This document shows positions 18,201-30,500 of a stretch of 64,000 nucleotides of DNA, one piece after another. Both the position numbers and the translations under genes were made by a program. Source of the stretch: Sthenelais limicola (lineage: Eukaryota > Annelida > Polychaeta > Phyllodocida > Sigalionidae). How positions within the stretch are numbered: the first letter of the stretch is position 1; each line of letters starts with the position of its first letter. The notes below the pieces were generated by a model. It did not search any database and was not told the DNA's origin. It was given only the letters and a program-made list of their open reading frames with translations. The stretch covers positions 91,404,827-91,468,826 of the forward strand of contig OW804096.1 of NCBI GenBank assembly GCA_942159475.1, in the 5' to 3' direction.

Positions 18201-19604
18201 CCTTGTGTCCACCTGTAACCTACTCTGTGTGCCCTACACCACCTGTATGACCTTGTATCCACCTGTAACCTGACTCCAGGTAGTCTACACCACCTGAATG
18301 ACCTTTTACTCACCTGCAACCTTACTTCAGGTAACCTACACCACCTGTATGACCTTGTATCCACCTGTAAGCTTACTCCAGGTAACCTACACCACCTGTA
18401 TGACCTTGTATCCATGTGTAACCTTACTCTGTGTACTCTACACCACCTGTATGACCTTGTATCCACCTGTAACCCTACTCTAGGTAACCTACACCACCTG
18501 TATGACCTTGTATCCACTTGTAACCTTACTCCAGGTAACCTACACCACCTGTATGACCTTGTATCCATGTGTAACCTTACTCCAGGTAACCTACACCACC
18601 TGTATTACCTTGTATCCACCTGTAACCTTACTCTAGGTAACCTACACCACCTGTATGACCTTGTATCCACTTTTAACCTTACTCCAGGTAACCTACACCA
18701 CCTGTATGACCTTGTATCCATGTGTAACCTTACTCCAGGTAACCTACACCACCTGTATGACCTTGTATCCACCTGTAACCTTACTCTAGGTAACCTACAC
18801 CACCTGTATGACCTTGTATCCACTTTTAACCTTACTCCAGGTAACCTACACCACCTGTATGACCTTGTATCCATGTGTAACCTTACTCCAGGTAACCTAC
18901 ACCACCTGTATGACCTTGTATCCACTTGTAACCTTACTCTAGGTAACCTTCACCACCTGTATGACCTTGTATCCACTTTTAACCTTACTCCAGGTAACCT
19001 ACACCACCTGTATGACCTTGTATCCATGTGTAACCTTACTCCAGGTAACCTACACCACCTGTATGACCTGCTATCCACCTGTAACCTTGCTCTGTGTACC
19101 CTACACCACCTGTATGACCTTGTATCCACCTGTAATCATACTCCAGGTAACCTACACCACCTGTATGACCTTGTATCCATGTGTAACCTTACTCCAGGTA
19201 ACCTACATCACCTGTATGACCTTCTATCCACCTGTAACCTTGCTCTGTGTACCCTACACCACCTGTATGACCTTGTATCCACCTGTAACCTTACTCTGTG
19301 TACCCTACACCACCTGTATGACCTTGTATCCATGTGTAACCTTACTCCAGGTAACCTACACCACCTGTATGACCTTGTACCCACCTGTAACCTTACTCCA
19401 GGTAACCTACACCACCTGTATGACCTTGTACCCACCTGTTACCTTACTCTGTGTACCCTACACCACCTGTATGACCTTGTATCCATGTGTAACCTTACTC
19501 CAGGTAACCTACACCACCTGTATGACCTTGTACCCACCTGTTACCTTACTCTGTGTACCCTTCACCACCTGCATGACCTTGTACCCACCTGCATGACCTT
19601 GTAG
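15210..19604 (+). repeat. 51-bp satellite array 1, about 86 units
   Basis: Head-to-tail copies of a 51-bp unit. On the plus strand each reads TGTATGACCTTGTATCCACC, then TGTAACCTTACTCCAGGTAA, then CCTACACCACC. Because 51 is divisible by 3 and the unit lacks stops in four of six frames, very long open frames run through it. One covers 963 codons of repeated LYDLVSTCNLTPGNLHH; another reads MTLYPPVTLLQVTYTTC. Variants such as CTCTGTGTACCCTACACC recur. From about 18,540 to 19,070 a three-unit (153-bp) higher-order repeat with CCATGTGTAACC, CTCTAGG and CCACTTTTAACC variants is repeated 3-4 times. Substitutions hit all codon positions, so a satellite is favoured over a gene. Confidence 0.95.
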
Positions 19605-19702
19605 TCACCTGAAGGAGGAAGAATTCTCTAATGCTTTACTGAGGCTACCACAACCTGTGCAAGCTTGCAGGGAGATTGAACAGCTGGATATAGTGGAATA
19701 AA
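19605..19702 (+). CDS. Possible terminal coding exon, unknown protein
   Basis: Directly after the last satellite unit, a TAG acceptor-like site precedes a non-repetitive frame, HLKEEEFSNALLRLPQPVQA then CREIEQLDIVE, with stop at 19,699-19,701. The stop overlaps an AATAAA signal (19,697-19,702), and GT-rich sequence follows. Amino-acid composition looks like real protein. If genuine, satellite array 1 lies in the last intron of a plus-strand gene, perhaps the transcript starting near 11.68 kb. The protein is not recognised and no upstream coding exon was found. Confidence 0.35.
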
Positions 19703-20480
19703 GTGAGCATATTGTAATACTTCTGTTCCGGATTTGTTCTTGGTTGGTTCCAAGTCTGGTACTTCACCTGTTGTATGAACTTAATAATATATTAGATATA
19801 TTAATGCTTGTATTATATAACAATACTAAACTTAGTACAGTCAATACAGGGTTTCCCTCTCATAACTTTGATAATCATGGTTCATGCCCTTATACTTTTG
19901 AATGTTAGTTATTGTGAACCTTTATTGAACAACTATTAATGTTGATATCCTAGGTCATGTATTGTGTTATGCCTCTCCTTGTATACATAGTATTCACTGA
20001 GATACATAGTATTCACTTGGCTCGCCATACTGTGGGTCAAGCTTTGTAAACTTTAGCTGGACATGTGTGCTCCAAGCTTTGAAAATGTTGTTTTCCGGCC
20101 GTTTTCACCCCCAAAAGTTTTAGCGAATATAATATAAAGTATGCTGATAGGTTAGATGGTCATTCTTTAGTATGTTATGTTGGAATAATGAGTATAATCG
20201 CCATTATCAAACATTTGAAACGGGAAACCCTGTCAATCTGGTGTTTCCCGCTCTGTCTGTAGCCACACAGTATGGCTGCCAGTGAGGATAGCCACTGACT
20301 GGGGTGACGTCATGTGAATACTATGTATAGGTCACAGCCATCCAGCATCAGGTATCAGAGGAGAGGAAGACTACCAAAAAGTAAACTTGAGGTCATGTAA
20401 TCAATCTTGTGAAACTAATTATATTTTTTAAGGTCTCGAACACATCTAGTTAAAGATTGGCAATAAAATCTGAGTGAAAT
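19703..20480. other. No gene seen
   Basis: AT-rich sequence. GATACATAGTATTCACT is tandemly repeated near 19,985-20,015 and ATACTATGTAT returns near 20,320 in inverse form; GTGACGTCATG lies near 20,305. Otherwise unremarkable. Confidence 0.4.
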
Positions 20481-20586
20481 GAGCTCATGTGGTACCCAGG
20501 TTCGATTCCTGGCTTGGCCTTTAAAAAGAAAAAAATAGCTGGTGCAAAGTGGACAGATTGGCCAATGGTCCCACCACATGATGCTC
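20481..20586 (+). repeat. 105-bp element with tRNA T-arm (copy 1)
   Basis: It contains CCAGGTTCGATTCCTGG, a perfect 5-bp T stem with a canonical 7-nt T loop (a B box), followed by CTTGGCC like a 3' acceptor strand. No D arm or matching 5' acceptor was found upstream, so it is not a tRNA gene. The ends GAGCTCATGTGGT and ACCACATGATGCTC are imperfect inverted repeats. A second copy lies at 27,295-27,395 on the other strand. Both copies sit just past the end of a satellite array when read in satellite orientation. Confidence 0.6.
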
Positions 20587-22120
20587 CTTTCAGTCATTCA
20601 GGAAGCTTGGCATATCACGAATACTGGCCATTAATTTATGAAGCTGTGTACTTGAAGGTGAGTAATTTATGGTGGGTATGTTCTATGTGCTAGATAGTGA
20701 TCTCCCATCACTTTTGATGAAAACATTAAAGAATTTTGGAGGTAAGCCAGAGTTTTCAACTGGAAGAGAAACTCAGAAGACAACACTACTAGTGGCGTTT
20801 AGTTTTCTCCAGAACAACAAGTGAAATGAAAAATACTGGGAAATTGAAAGTTGGTAATTGACGTGATAAAAAATTGCTTGGTAATTCACAGGATAAAAAA
20901 TTAATATCTTCCCAATATAACTGAAAATCTGTCTATCAACTATCACACATTTCATCAAAAAATCAATTGGCAGGCTAACCTTTTTTTTAATTAATTACAG
21001 AAAAATGAGTTTACTAGGCTGCATTCTTTTGTAGGATACATTCCCCCAAATAAGTATTTTTAACTGTTGATGAGCTCTTGTCTTTCAAACCAAATGATGC
21101 ATCTCGGGTGGAATTAACGTATCGCCGGGCACTGACCGCATGGGGAGATTAGCCAATCACATACCTCCATACCATAAACAGATGACCACCATGTGTGCAT
21201 CTCGATGCCCTGACCCAAACATGTACCACAAACAAGGGTCACTCAGTGGTCTCTACAGTGTGTACTGCTATGGGACTATACATGTACACAGGGAATAACG
21301 ACCGGATTCCTCCAGGTTTTTATAATTGCAAAAGCAGGAATTAATTTCAATGGGAGGCAAATTATGTTTTCCAGTTCCAGTCACATTTTAGTAAAAAACT
21401 ATATAGGAATTTGTTCTTGTAGGCCTATACACATGTTGCTTTATTATATCTACAGGCCTACATTTATCTCCTCATCTTCCCACTGTTGTTCGGTTGTTGA
21501 TTCCATAATGTTGACTCCTATAAAAAGCACTTTGCCTCACTTTTTTCTGATTTGGGTATTAGATGTTTTGAATTTAATACATTTTCTACCTCTTGGTCTA
21601 TTGTCTTAACTGATAGCTACTGATTAATCGCCATACTATTTTAAGCAAGACCATCGTATAACTGTTAATTTCACACTCTGCATATACCATATATACCATG
21701 GGGACTTACATTGATTTAATATTCTGTCACTCAGGAGTGTTTAGGACTGTATTTCCATCTCAATTGATCTCAAATACATTGAAAGTCAGGTTGAAAGTTC
21801 AGACATCTCTACCTTGAAATAAACGCTATTCAAAGAAAATTAAGTTAATACATGTCTAAAGAAACGATGTATATATATACCTCCAACATATCTCTAGGCC
21901 TTAAACATATCTTTCTCTAAATTATTTCGGCTGTTTTCATCACTTCCCCGCCTCATAAAAGGGGTACATTTCCTACTGTTATACATTGAGTCTACCACAC
22001 GGGAGGGCTTGTTTGTGGGCATGGAGGCGTGGCTACTACCGCGCTGTCAATATGTTAATTGCTCATGTACTTACCCATAGAAAACTGCTCGATCTTCACA
22101 GGACAACCCTCATGTGCAAG
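20587..22120. other. No confident gene
   Basis: A strong donor-like AAGGTGAGT lies at about 20,655, after a frame reading PFSHSGSLAYHEYWPLIYEA; this could be an exon, but nothing else supports it. The rest is AT-rich. The 81-codon frame at 21,364-21,609 shows no known features. Confidence 0.3.
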
Positions 22121-25030
22121 CTTTCACTGGGGACCAAATGTACATTGTTGTAGGAATAAGTTTCACTAAATAGTGTTGCCATGGTGACTCACAATTCAAA
22201 GCAGCCATCTAGATCAAAATGGTATGTGTGTCATACCCTATTATTCTGTTAAATTCCCAGCCCTCGAAAAATCCTAGTTTGGCTGAAAACCTTCTTTTTC
22301 TATCATAAATAGAGCTATTGGTATGCAAGACGCCTAAAGTTTAAGCAACCATCTACAGGTTGATAGGTTGATCCAGTTCACACAAATTAGAAACCTTCTT
22401 AGATATATCCATGGTTGACTTTAATGATTCTCTAGCTTTTATCTAGTATCTCATGTCTGATCTCTGATGAAGACCTGAAACATTCAAATAAAATTTAACT
22501 GGCTTCTGTTTATTAGAGGATTTTGTCACTTACTTTTACCAAACTTAGATTTTAATGATTCTCTAGCTTACACCTACTATCTTATGTCTGACAAGTTCTC
22601 ACTGTTTCCATGGCAACATCTGTACTTTTGACACTTTTGATCATATCTCTATTGATAATTGTCCAATTTTCACAGGACATCCCTCATATTGAAATGCTCA
22701 TTTGGGGCCAAATGAATATTGTTGAAGAAATTAATTTCAGTCAAAGGCTGTTGCCATGGTGACCAACAGTACATGTGAGCCCTGCATCATGAAGCGGCCA
22801 TCTTGAAAAAAATGTTAGCATTTGTCCCACTCTATTAATTCAGTTGGAAATGGATTCCTCACCCTCAAAAACCCTAGTTTAGCTCAAAACATGAACTTTC
22901 TATCCTAATTAGAAGTATTGGTATGCAAGATGTCTAAAGTTTTAGCAACCAGTACAATTTTCCATGAAAATTCACCCGTCTGTAGGCTGATCCAGTTCAC
23001 AAAATATACAGACCAATATCAATTAATCTTTGGTTGATTTTAATGATTCTCTATCTTTGACCTAGTATCTTATGTCTGACAACTGCTCTGTTGCAGTTTT
23101 GAAGAATATTCCATTTTGACTGTTGCCATGGCAACAATTGTACTTTCAACACTTTTGATCATATCTCTGTTAATAATACTTCAATTTTCACAGGACAACC
23201 CTCATGTAGAAATTCTCACCTGGGGCCAAATGAATATTGTTGGAGAAATTAATTTCAGTCAAAGGCTGTTGCCATGGTGACCAACAGTACATCTGAACCT
23301 GGTAGCAGGAAGCGGCCATCTTGAAAAGAATGTTGGCCATTGTCCCACTCTATTAATTCTGTTGGAAATGGATTCCTCACCCTCAAAAACCCTAGTTTAG
23401 CTCAAAACATGAACTTTCTATCCTAATTAGAAGTATTGGTATGCAAGATGTCTAAAGTTTTAGCAACCAGTACAATTTTCCATGAAAATTCACCCGTCTG
23501 TAGGCTGATCCAGTTCACAAAATATACAGACCAATATCAATTAATCTTTGGTTGATTTTAATGATTCTCTATCTTTGACCTAGTATCTTATGTCTGACAA
23601 CTGCTCTGTTGCAGTTTTGAAGAATATTCCATTTTGACTGTTGCCATGGCAACAATTGTACTTTCAACACTTTTGATCATATCTCTGTTAATAATACTTC
23701 AATTTTCACAGGACAACCCTCATGTAGAAATTCTCACCTGGGGCCAAATGAATATTGTTGGAGAAATTAATTTCAGTCAAAGGCTGTTGCCATGGTGACC
23801 AACAGTACATCTGAACCTGGTAGCAGGAAGCGGCCATCTTGAAAAGAATGTTGGCCATTGTCCCACTCTATTAATTCTGTTGGAAATGGATTCCTCACCC
23901 TCAAAAACCCTAGTTTAGCTCAAAACATGAACTTTCTATCCTAATTAGAAGTATTGGTATGCAAGATGTCTAAAGTTTTAGCAACCAGTACAATTTTCCA
24001 TGAAAATTCACCCGTCTGTAGGCTGATCCAGTTCACAAAATATACAGACCAATATCAATTAATCTTTGGTTGATTTTAATGATTCTCTATCTTTGACCTA
24101 GTATCTTATGTCTGACAACTGCTCTGTTGCAGTTTTGAAGAATATTCCATTTTGACTGTTGCCATGGCAACAATTGTACTTTCAACACTTTTGATCATAT
24201 CTCTGTTAATAATACTTCAATTTTCACAGGACAACCCTCATGTAGAAATTCTCACCTGGGGCCAAATGAATATTGTTGGAGAAATTAATTTCAGTCAAAG
24301 GCTGTTGCCATGGTGACCAACAGTACATCTGAACCTGGTAGCAGGAAGCGGCCATCTTGAAAAGAATGTTGGCCATTGTCCCACTCTATTAATTCTGTTG
24401 GAAATGGATTCCTCACCCTCAAAAACCCTAGTTTAGCTCAAAACATGAACTGGTCCTGGTAGCGGCCATCTTGAAAAAAATGTTAGCATTTGTCCCACTC
24501 TATTAATTCTGTCACCAAATATACAGGTCATCTTGAATTTATCTATAGCTGATTTTAAAGATTCTCTAGCTTCACCCTAGTATCCTATGTCTGACAAGTT
24601 TTCAGTTGGAGTTTTGACAGAATATTCAGTATTCACTGTTGCCATGGTAACATCTGTACTTTTGACATTTTGTATCATAATTCCGTGAATAATTGGTCGA
24701 TTTTCACAGGACATCCCTCATATTGAAATTCTCATTTGGGGCCAAATAGATATTGTTAAAGAATTTTGGTCAAGGCCTCTTGCCATGGTGATCAACAGTA
24801 CATGTGAGCCCTGCATCATAATGTGGCCATCTTAATTAGAAGTATTGTTGTGCAAGACGCCTCAAGTTTTGGCAACAAGTACAAGTTTTCATGAAAAATT
24901 TACCTGTCTACAGTTTGATCCAGTTCACACAAAATACAGACTATCCTGAATTTATCTCTGGTTATTTTCAATGATTCTCTAGCTTCCACCGACCCTACTA
25001 TACCATCTCTGACAACTTTACTGTTGCAAT
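22120..25030. repeat. Tandem repeats of 518 bp with flanking diverged copies
   Basis: From about 22,842 to 24,450 a 518-bp unit is repeated 3.1 times with essentially no differences by eye (landmark GTATGCAAGATG at 22,921, 23,439 and 23,957). More diverged copies lie on both sides (22.12-22.84 and 24.47-25.03 kb). Each unit has GTTGCCATGGCAAC, GTTGCCATGGTGAC, AGCGGCCATCTTGA and CACAGGACAACCCTCAT. No long ORF. The gradient of identity (perfect centre, diverged edges) is typical of unequal crossing-over. Confidence 0.9.
23122..23135. promoter_or_regulatory. RFX X-box palindrome, repeated in each 518-bp unit
   Basis: GTTGCCATGGCAAC is a perfect palindrome and an exact fit to the RFX dimer consensus (GTNRCC, short spacer, RGYAAC). 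Identical sites lie at 23,640 and 24,158, and GTTGCCATGGTAAC at 24,638 also fits. GTTGCCATGGTGAC (one mismatch) is at 22,175, 22,750, 23,268, 23,786 and 24,304. Binding is inferred from the motif only. Confidence 0.5.
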
Positions 25031-26450
25031 TTTGACAGAACATTCACTGTCATAGACATGTTATTGAGAGTCCAAGAACATGTGTTTATTTACAATTCCT
25101 CTGTGCAAGCTCTGCTCCCGATTAAACCCTGCCTTAGCATCGTTCCCCTTCTAAAGAAGAAGACAAAATAGTTCTGCCCATTGGGATGTTAATATACAGT
25201 GTTTAATCTGGATATGCTAGAATCAATGGTAGAGCTAGTCTTGAGGACGAAGGTGGAAAATTACTAACTTATATTTTATAAGTATGTGGGTAATTCTCCC
25301 TACCCTTGATAGCGCAAAAAAAAGCTATCCGAATGTCACGCCACCTGGAGGCGGAGATAAAGCTAAGGCGGGAGCTTCCAGTTATGGCTCCCGCAACCTC
25401 AGAAACAGAGTAGGCCTGAACATGGTTATACCCATACAGTTATTGCTCGGCATCTACTCTTTCAAATAGGTAAAATTATATACGTGCCCGGGTTCTCCAC
25501 CATGTGATATACTCGATTCTCGGGGTATATGGTAGAGCATGGTTACCGATATGATACCGGCTGGTTACCGATATGAATAATAATAAGCTGGAAGCGTGAT
25601 GTAATGTTTCAGAGTAATCTGAGAAGTAATCATTTATTACTGAGCAAGGGTTTATATGTGAAACAATTCCAGGTGTGTCTGGATGCATAACCAATGAGAA
25701 GGAAGGAATACATTAACCAATAAGAATCATTAATACAAAGGAAGATAATTTATGCATAACCAATCATTACCGGTCACATGGTCACAGGTAGGGGTGAGCG
25801 GGTGAGGTGGTCACATGACCAGCCTCTAATTAATGCAATTGTAATCTGTAGACAGCTTGGCTGGCTCATTAGGCCTCGCCAGCTGTCATAGCTTTCATGT
25901 TAATCTAATAAGATAATATATGTAGACACACCTGGAAACATGTGAAGATTAGGTAATTATACAGTCTGATATATGAACCTTTAACGGTTATTACTCAGCA
26001 TGAATATTCGTGATATTCAGTATATAAGATATTCATAATATTTCTATATAATAAATTCATATTTAATAATACCTTACGTCATGTTACGTAACCTTATATA
26101 ATCATTTAAAAGCATTAGATCATAGAATTATGAGTATGACACTACAGATAGCTGAGAATATACTCTTTTCATATTCTTTAATCCCATGATCATCTATACA
26201 TTTTTTGCTGGTGTGTGGCGGCTGGCGGCTGGCGCGAACACCGTAACAGACTGATGGCGGAAGCTTCTGTCTCAGGGAGATATTGCAGCCTACAGCGCCA
26301 CTGGTGTTACATTCGCACGCTATCTAGCTAACTGGGTTCAGCAGAATTAGTCCACTAATAAAGAAGCAGGGATGCCAGTCAGGGGTTGAGAAAATAATGG
26401 AATGGAATTATGAATGTTAAATGCTAAATGAATATCAAGTATTATCATGT
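25031..26450. other. No gene seen
   Basis: It has GGTTACCGATATGA repeated at about 25,540 and 25,564, and a GCGGGAGC...GGCTCCCGC inverted pair near 25,369-25,394. The rest is AT-rich with no exon-like or RNA-like signal. A GGCGGCTGGCGGCTGGCG repeat lies near 26,217-26,234. Confidence 0.4.
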
Positions 26451-26454
26451 ATCT

Positions 26455-26730
26455 AAACACCACTGGGCCATCATAGTTGAGGCAGCCCAGTGAGTCGGGA
26501 GAACGGGTCTACTTGGATTACCTCCCAGCTGTGGAGAGGGGTGCACCGTAGCTTTCTCAGGGGGAAACCAGCGGTCTAATCTTCCATTAAAGAATACACA
26601 TGGAACACAGCTCAGGGAGGACCCCGGCCTTTAATGGAACAAGGCCTGCCGCATATACCCCACTCCTGACGGGGACAGGGTGACCAAAAGCATCAGCACT
26701 TGCTGCCTGTTTCTGGCCTTACTTGGGCTG
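26455..26730. other. GC-rich block with two hairpins, function unknown
   Basis: The block is noticeably more GC-rich than its surroundings. CACTGGG (26,461) pairs with CCCAGTG (26,486), and TTCCATTAAAG (26,582) pairs exactly with CTTTAATGGAA (26,629), enclosing a GC-rich loop. It does not match RNase P, 7SL, U1, U2 or U3 RNA as I remember them. It could be a structured RNA or part of a repeat. Confidence 0.3.
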
Positions 26731-27294
26731 GTTAGATATTCAACAATGCTAAAATACATATGCATTATGATATAAAAGTGAAAATATGAGATTTAATGGA
26801 GAAGAAAACATGTTAATGTTAAGGAGATTCTGAATATTGTTGGATGTATGGACATTATGGAAATTCATTAATTCATGGAAGACTGGCATCCCTGAAGAAG
26901 GTAAGAGGAGTTGTCAGGACAACTGTTCATTAAGAACTGATCCTTTATTTCATAGATATCAAGCAGGTAAGGTTACCTTAAGATCACATGACAATATAGG
27001 CCAATCAGGCCGTGGTATGGTTACATTACATATTCATGACTCATTAACCAATGACAGGTAGGTCATGTAATAGCCGTGCCTGACATGTTTATAGCCACAG
27101 GAAATATGAACATGGTTATGGTTATACTTATACAGTTATGAATATTAACAATCTAAAAATTATGCTTTTGAACAGACAATAAACACAGCAAATGTCAGCT
27201 GTACTTGCCTAAAAAACACTTACAAAACTTTATGATACTATATTTCATGAAAAATATGGGAAAATATCCTTTGGTACAAGCAAAGCATAGAATA

Positions 27295-27395
27295 GAGCAT
27301 CATGTGGTGGGACCATTGGCCAATCTGTCCACTTTGCACCAGCTATTTTTCATTGAAGGCCAAGCCAGGAATCGAACCTGGGTACCACATGAGCT
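27295..27395 (-). repeat. 105-bp element with tRNA T-arm (copy 2)
   Basis: Read on the minus strand, it repeats the 20,481-20,586 block nearly base for base, from GCTCATGTGGTACCCAGG to CCAATGGTCCCACCACATGA. The A-rich spacer between CTTGGCCTT and ATAGCTGGTG differs. A GTGAGTA-containing stretch near copy 1 (ATTTATGGTG) recurs near 27,467 but in a different order. Confidence 0.6.
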
Positions 27396-27518
27396 TATTC
27401 CAGTGAGATTATATACACTAGAGATACTCACCTTTAAAATACACTGCACACAGAGCATGTACTCACCATAAATAACTCTCCTTAGGATAGACAGCAAACA
27501 TAATGGCACTCACCTGAA

Positions 27519-30500
27519 TGGGAGTAAGGCTACAGGTGTATACAAGGCCACACAGGTGGTGTAGGCTACCTGAAGTAAGATTTGAGGTGGATACAAAGTC
27601 ATACAGGTGGTATAGTTAAACAGGACAAAGGTTTCAGGGGGATAAAGCGTCATACAGGTGGTGAAGGTTACCTGGAGTAAGGTTACAGGTGGATACAAGG
27701 TCATACAGGTGGTGTAGCTTACCTGGAGTAAGGTTTCAGGTGGCTACAAGGTCATACAGGTGGCGTAGGTTACCTGGAGTATGATTACAGGTAGATACAA
27801 GGTCATACAGGTGGTGTAGGTTACATGGAGGAAGGTTTCAGGTGGATACAAGGTCATACAGGTGGTGTAGGTTACCTGGAGTATGATTACAGGTGGATAC
27901 AAGGTCATACAGGTGGTGTAGGTTACCTGGAGGAAGGTTACAGGTGGATACAAGGTCATACAGGTGGTGTAGGTTACCTGGAGGAAGGTTACAGGTGGAT
28001 ACAAGGTCATACAGTTGGTGCAGGTTTCCTGGTGTATGGTTACAGGTGGATACAAGGTCATACAGGTGGTGTAGGTTAACTGGAGTAAGGTTACAGGCGG
28101 ATACAAGGTCATACAGGTGGTATAGGTTAACTGGAGCAAGGTTACAGGTGGATACAAGGTCATACAGGTGGTGTAGGTTACATGGAGGAAGGTTACAGGT
28201 GGATACAGGGTCATACAGGTGGTGTAGGGTTCATGGAGTACAGTTACAGGTGGATACAAGGTCATACAGGTGGTGTAGGTTACCTGGAGTAAGGTTACAG
28301 GTGGATACAAGGTCATACAGTTGGTGTAGGTTACCTGAAGTAAGGTTACAGGTGGATACAAGGTCATACAGGTGGTGTAGGTTACCTGGAGTAAGGCTAC
28401 AGGTGAATACAAGGTCATACAGTTGGTGTAGGTTACCTGAAGTAAGGTTACAGGTGGATACAAGGTCAAACGGGTGGTGTAGGTTACATGGAGTAAGGTT
28501 ACAGGTGGGTATAAAGTCATCCAGGTGGTGTAGGATTCCTGGAGTAAGGTTACAGGTGTATACAAGGTCATACAGGTGGTGTAGGGTTCATGGAGTAAGG
28601 TTACAGGTGGATACAAGGTCATACAGGTGGTGTAGGTTACCTGGAGTAAGGTTACAGTTGGATACAAGGTCATACAGGTGGTGTAGGTTACCTGGAGTAA
28701 GGTTACAGGTGGATACAAGGTCATACAGGTGGTGTAGGTTACCTGGAGTAAGGTTACAGTTGGATACAAGGTCATACAGGTGGTGTAGGGTTCATGGAGT
28801 ATGGTTACAGGTGGATACAAGGTCATACAGGTGGTGTAGGGTTCATGGAGTAAAGTTACAGATGGATACAAGGTCATACAGGTGATGTAGGTTACCTGGA
28901 GGAAGGTTACAGGTGGATACAAGGTCATACAGGTGGCGTAGGTTACCTGGAGTAAGGTTACAGGTGGTTACAAGGTCATACAGGTGATGTAGGCTACCTG
29001 GAGTAAGGTTACAGGTGTATACAAGGTCATACAGGTGGTGTAGGTTACCTGGAGTAAGGTTACAGGTGGATACAAGGTCATACAGGTGGTGTAGGGTTCA
29101 TGGAGTAAGGTTACAGGTGGATACAAGGTCATACAGGTGGTGTAGGTTACCTGGAGTAAGGTTACAGTTGGATACAAGGTCATACAGGTGGTGTAGGTTA
29201 ACTGGAGTAAGGTTACAGGTGGGTATAAAGTCATCCAGGTGGTGTAGGATTCCTGGAGTAAGGTTACAAGTGTATACAAGGTCATACAGGTGGTGTAGGG
29301 TTCATGGAGTAAGGTTACAGGTGGATACAAGGTCATACAGGTGGTGTAGGTTACCTGGAGTAAGGTTACAGTTGGATACAAGGTCATACAGGTGGTGTAG
29401 GTTACCTGGAGTAAGGTTACAGGTGGCTACAAGGTCATACAGGTGGCGTAGGTTACCTGGAGTATGATTACAGGTAGATACAAGGTCATACAGGTGGTGT
29501 AGGTTACCTGGAGTATGATTACAGGTAGATACAAGGTCATACAGGTGGTGTAGGTTACATGGAGGAAGGTTTCAGGTGGATACAAGGTCATACAGTTGGT
29601 GTAGGTTACCTGGAGTAAGGTTACAGTTGGATACAAGGTCATACAGGTGGTGTAGGTTAACTGGAGTAAGGTTACAGGTGGGTATAAAGTCATCCAGGTG
29701 GTGTAGGATTCCTGGAGTAAGGTTACAGGTGTATACAAGGTCATACAGGTGGTGTAGGGTTCATGGAGTAAGGTTACAGGTGGATACAAGGTCATACAGG
29801 TGGTGTAGGTTACCTGGAGTAAGGTTACAGTTGGATACAAGGTCATACAGGTGGTGTAGGTTACCTGGAGTAAGGTTACAGGTGGCTACAAGGTCATACA
29901 GGTGGCGTAGGTTACCTGGAGTATGATTACAGGTAGATACAAGGTCATACAGGTGGTGTAGGTTACCTGGAGTAAGGTTTCAGGTGGATACAAGGTCATA
30001 CAGGTGGTGTAGGTTACCTGGAGTATGAATACAGGTGGATACAAGGTCATACAGGTGGTGTAGGTTACCTGGAGGAAGGTTACAGGTGGATACAAGGTCA
30101 TACAGGTGGTGTAGGTTACCTGGAGGAAGGTTACAGGTGGATACAAGGTCATACAGTTGGTGCAGGTTTCCTGGTGTATGGTTACAGGTGGATACAAGGT
30201 CATACAGGTGGTGTAGGTTAACTGGAGTAAGGTTACAGGCGGATACAAGGTCATACAGGTGGTGTAGGTTAACTGGAGCAAGGTTACAGGTGGATACAAG
30301 GTCATACAGGTGGTGTAGGGTTCATGGAGTAAGGTTACAGGTGGATACAAGGTCATACAGCTGCTGTAGGCTATCAGGAGTAAGGTTAGAGGTGGATACA
30401 AGGTCATACAGGTGGTGTAGGTTACCTGGACGAAGGTTACAGGTGGATACAAGGTCATACAGGTGCTGTAGGGTTCATGGAGTAAAGTTACAGGTGGATA

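Noticed and set aside
20491..20517. A tRNA gene at the GGTTCGATTCC site.
   Set aside because: Only the T arm and part of a 3' acceptor strand are present; no D arm, anticodon arm or pairing 5' strand could be found.
20487..20693. 68-codon plus-strand frame (with antisense partner at 20,415).
   Set aside because: Its first third lies over the T-arm repeat element, shared with 27.3 kb, and no homolog is recognised. A possible exon in its second half is only mentioned, not called.
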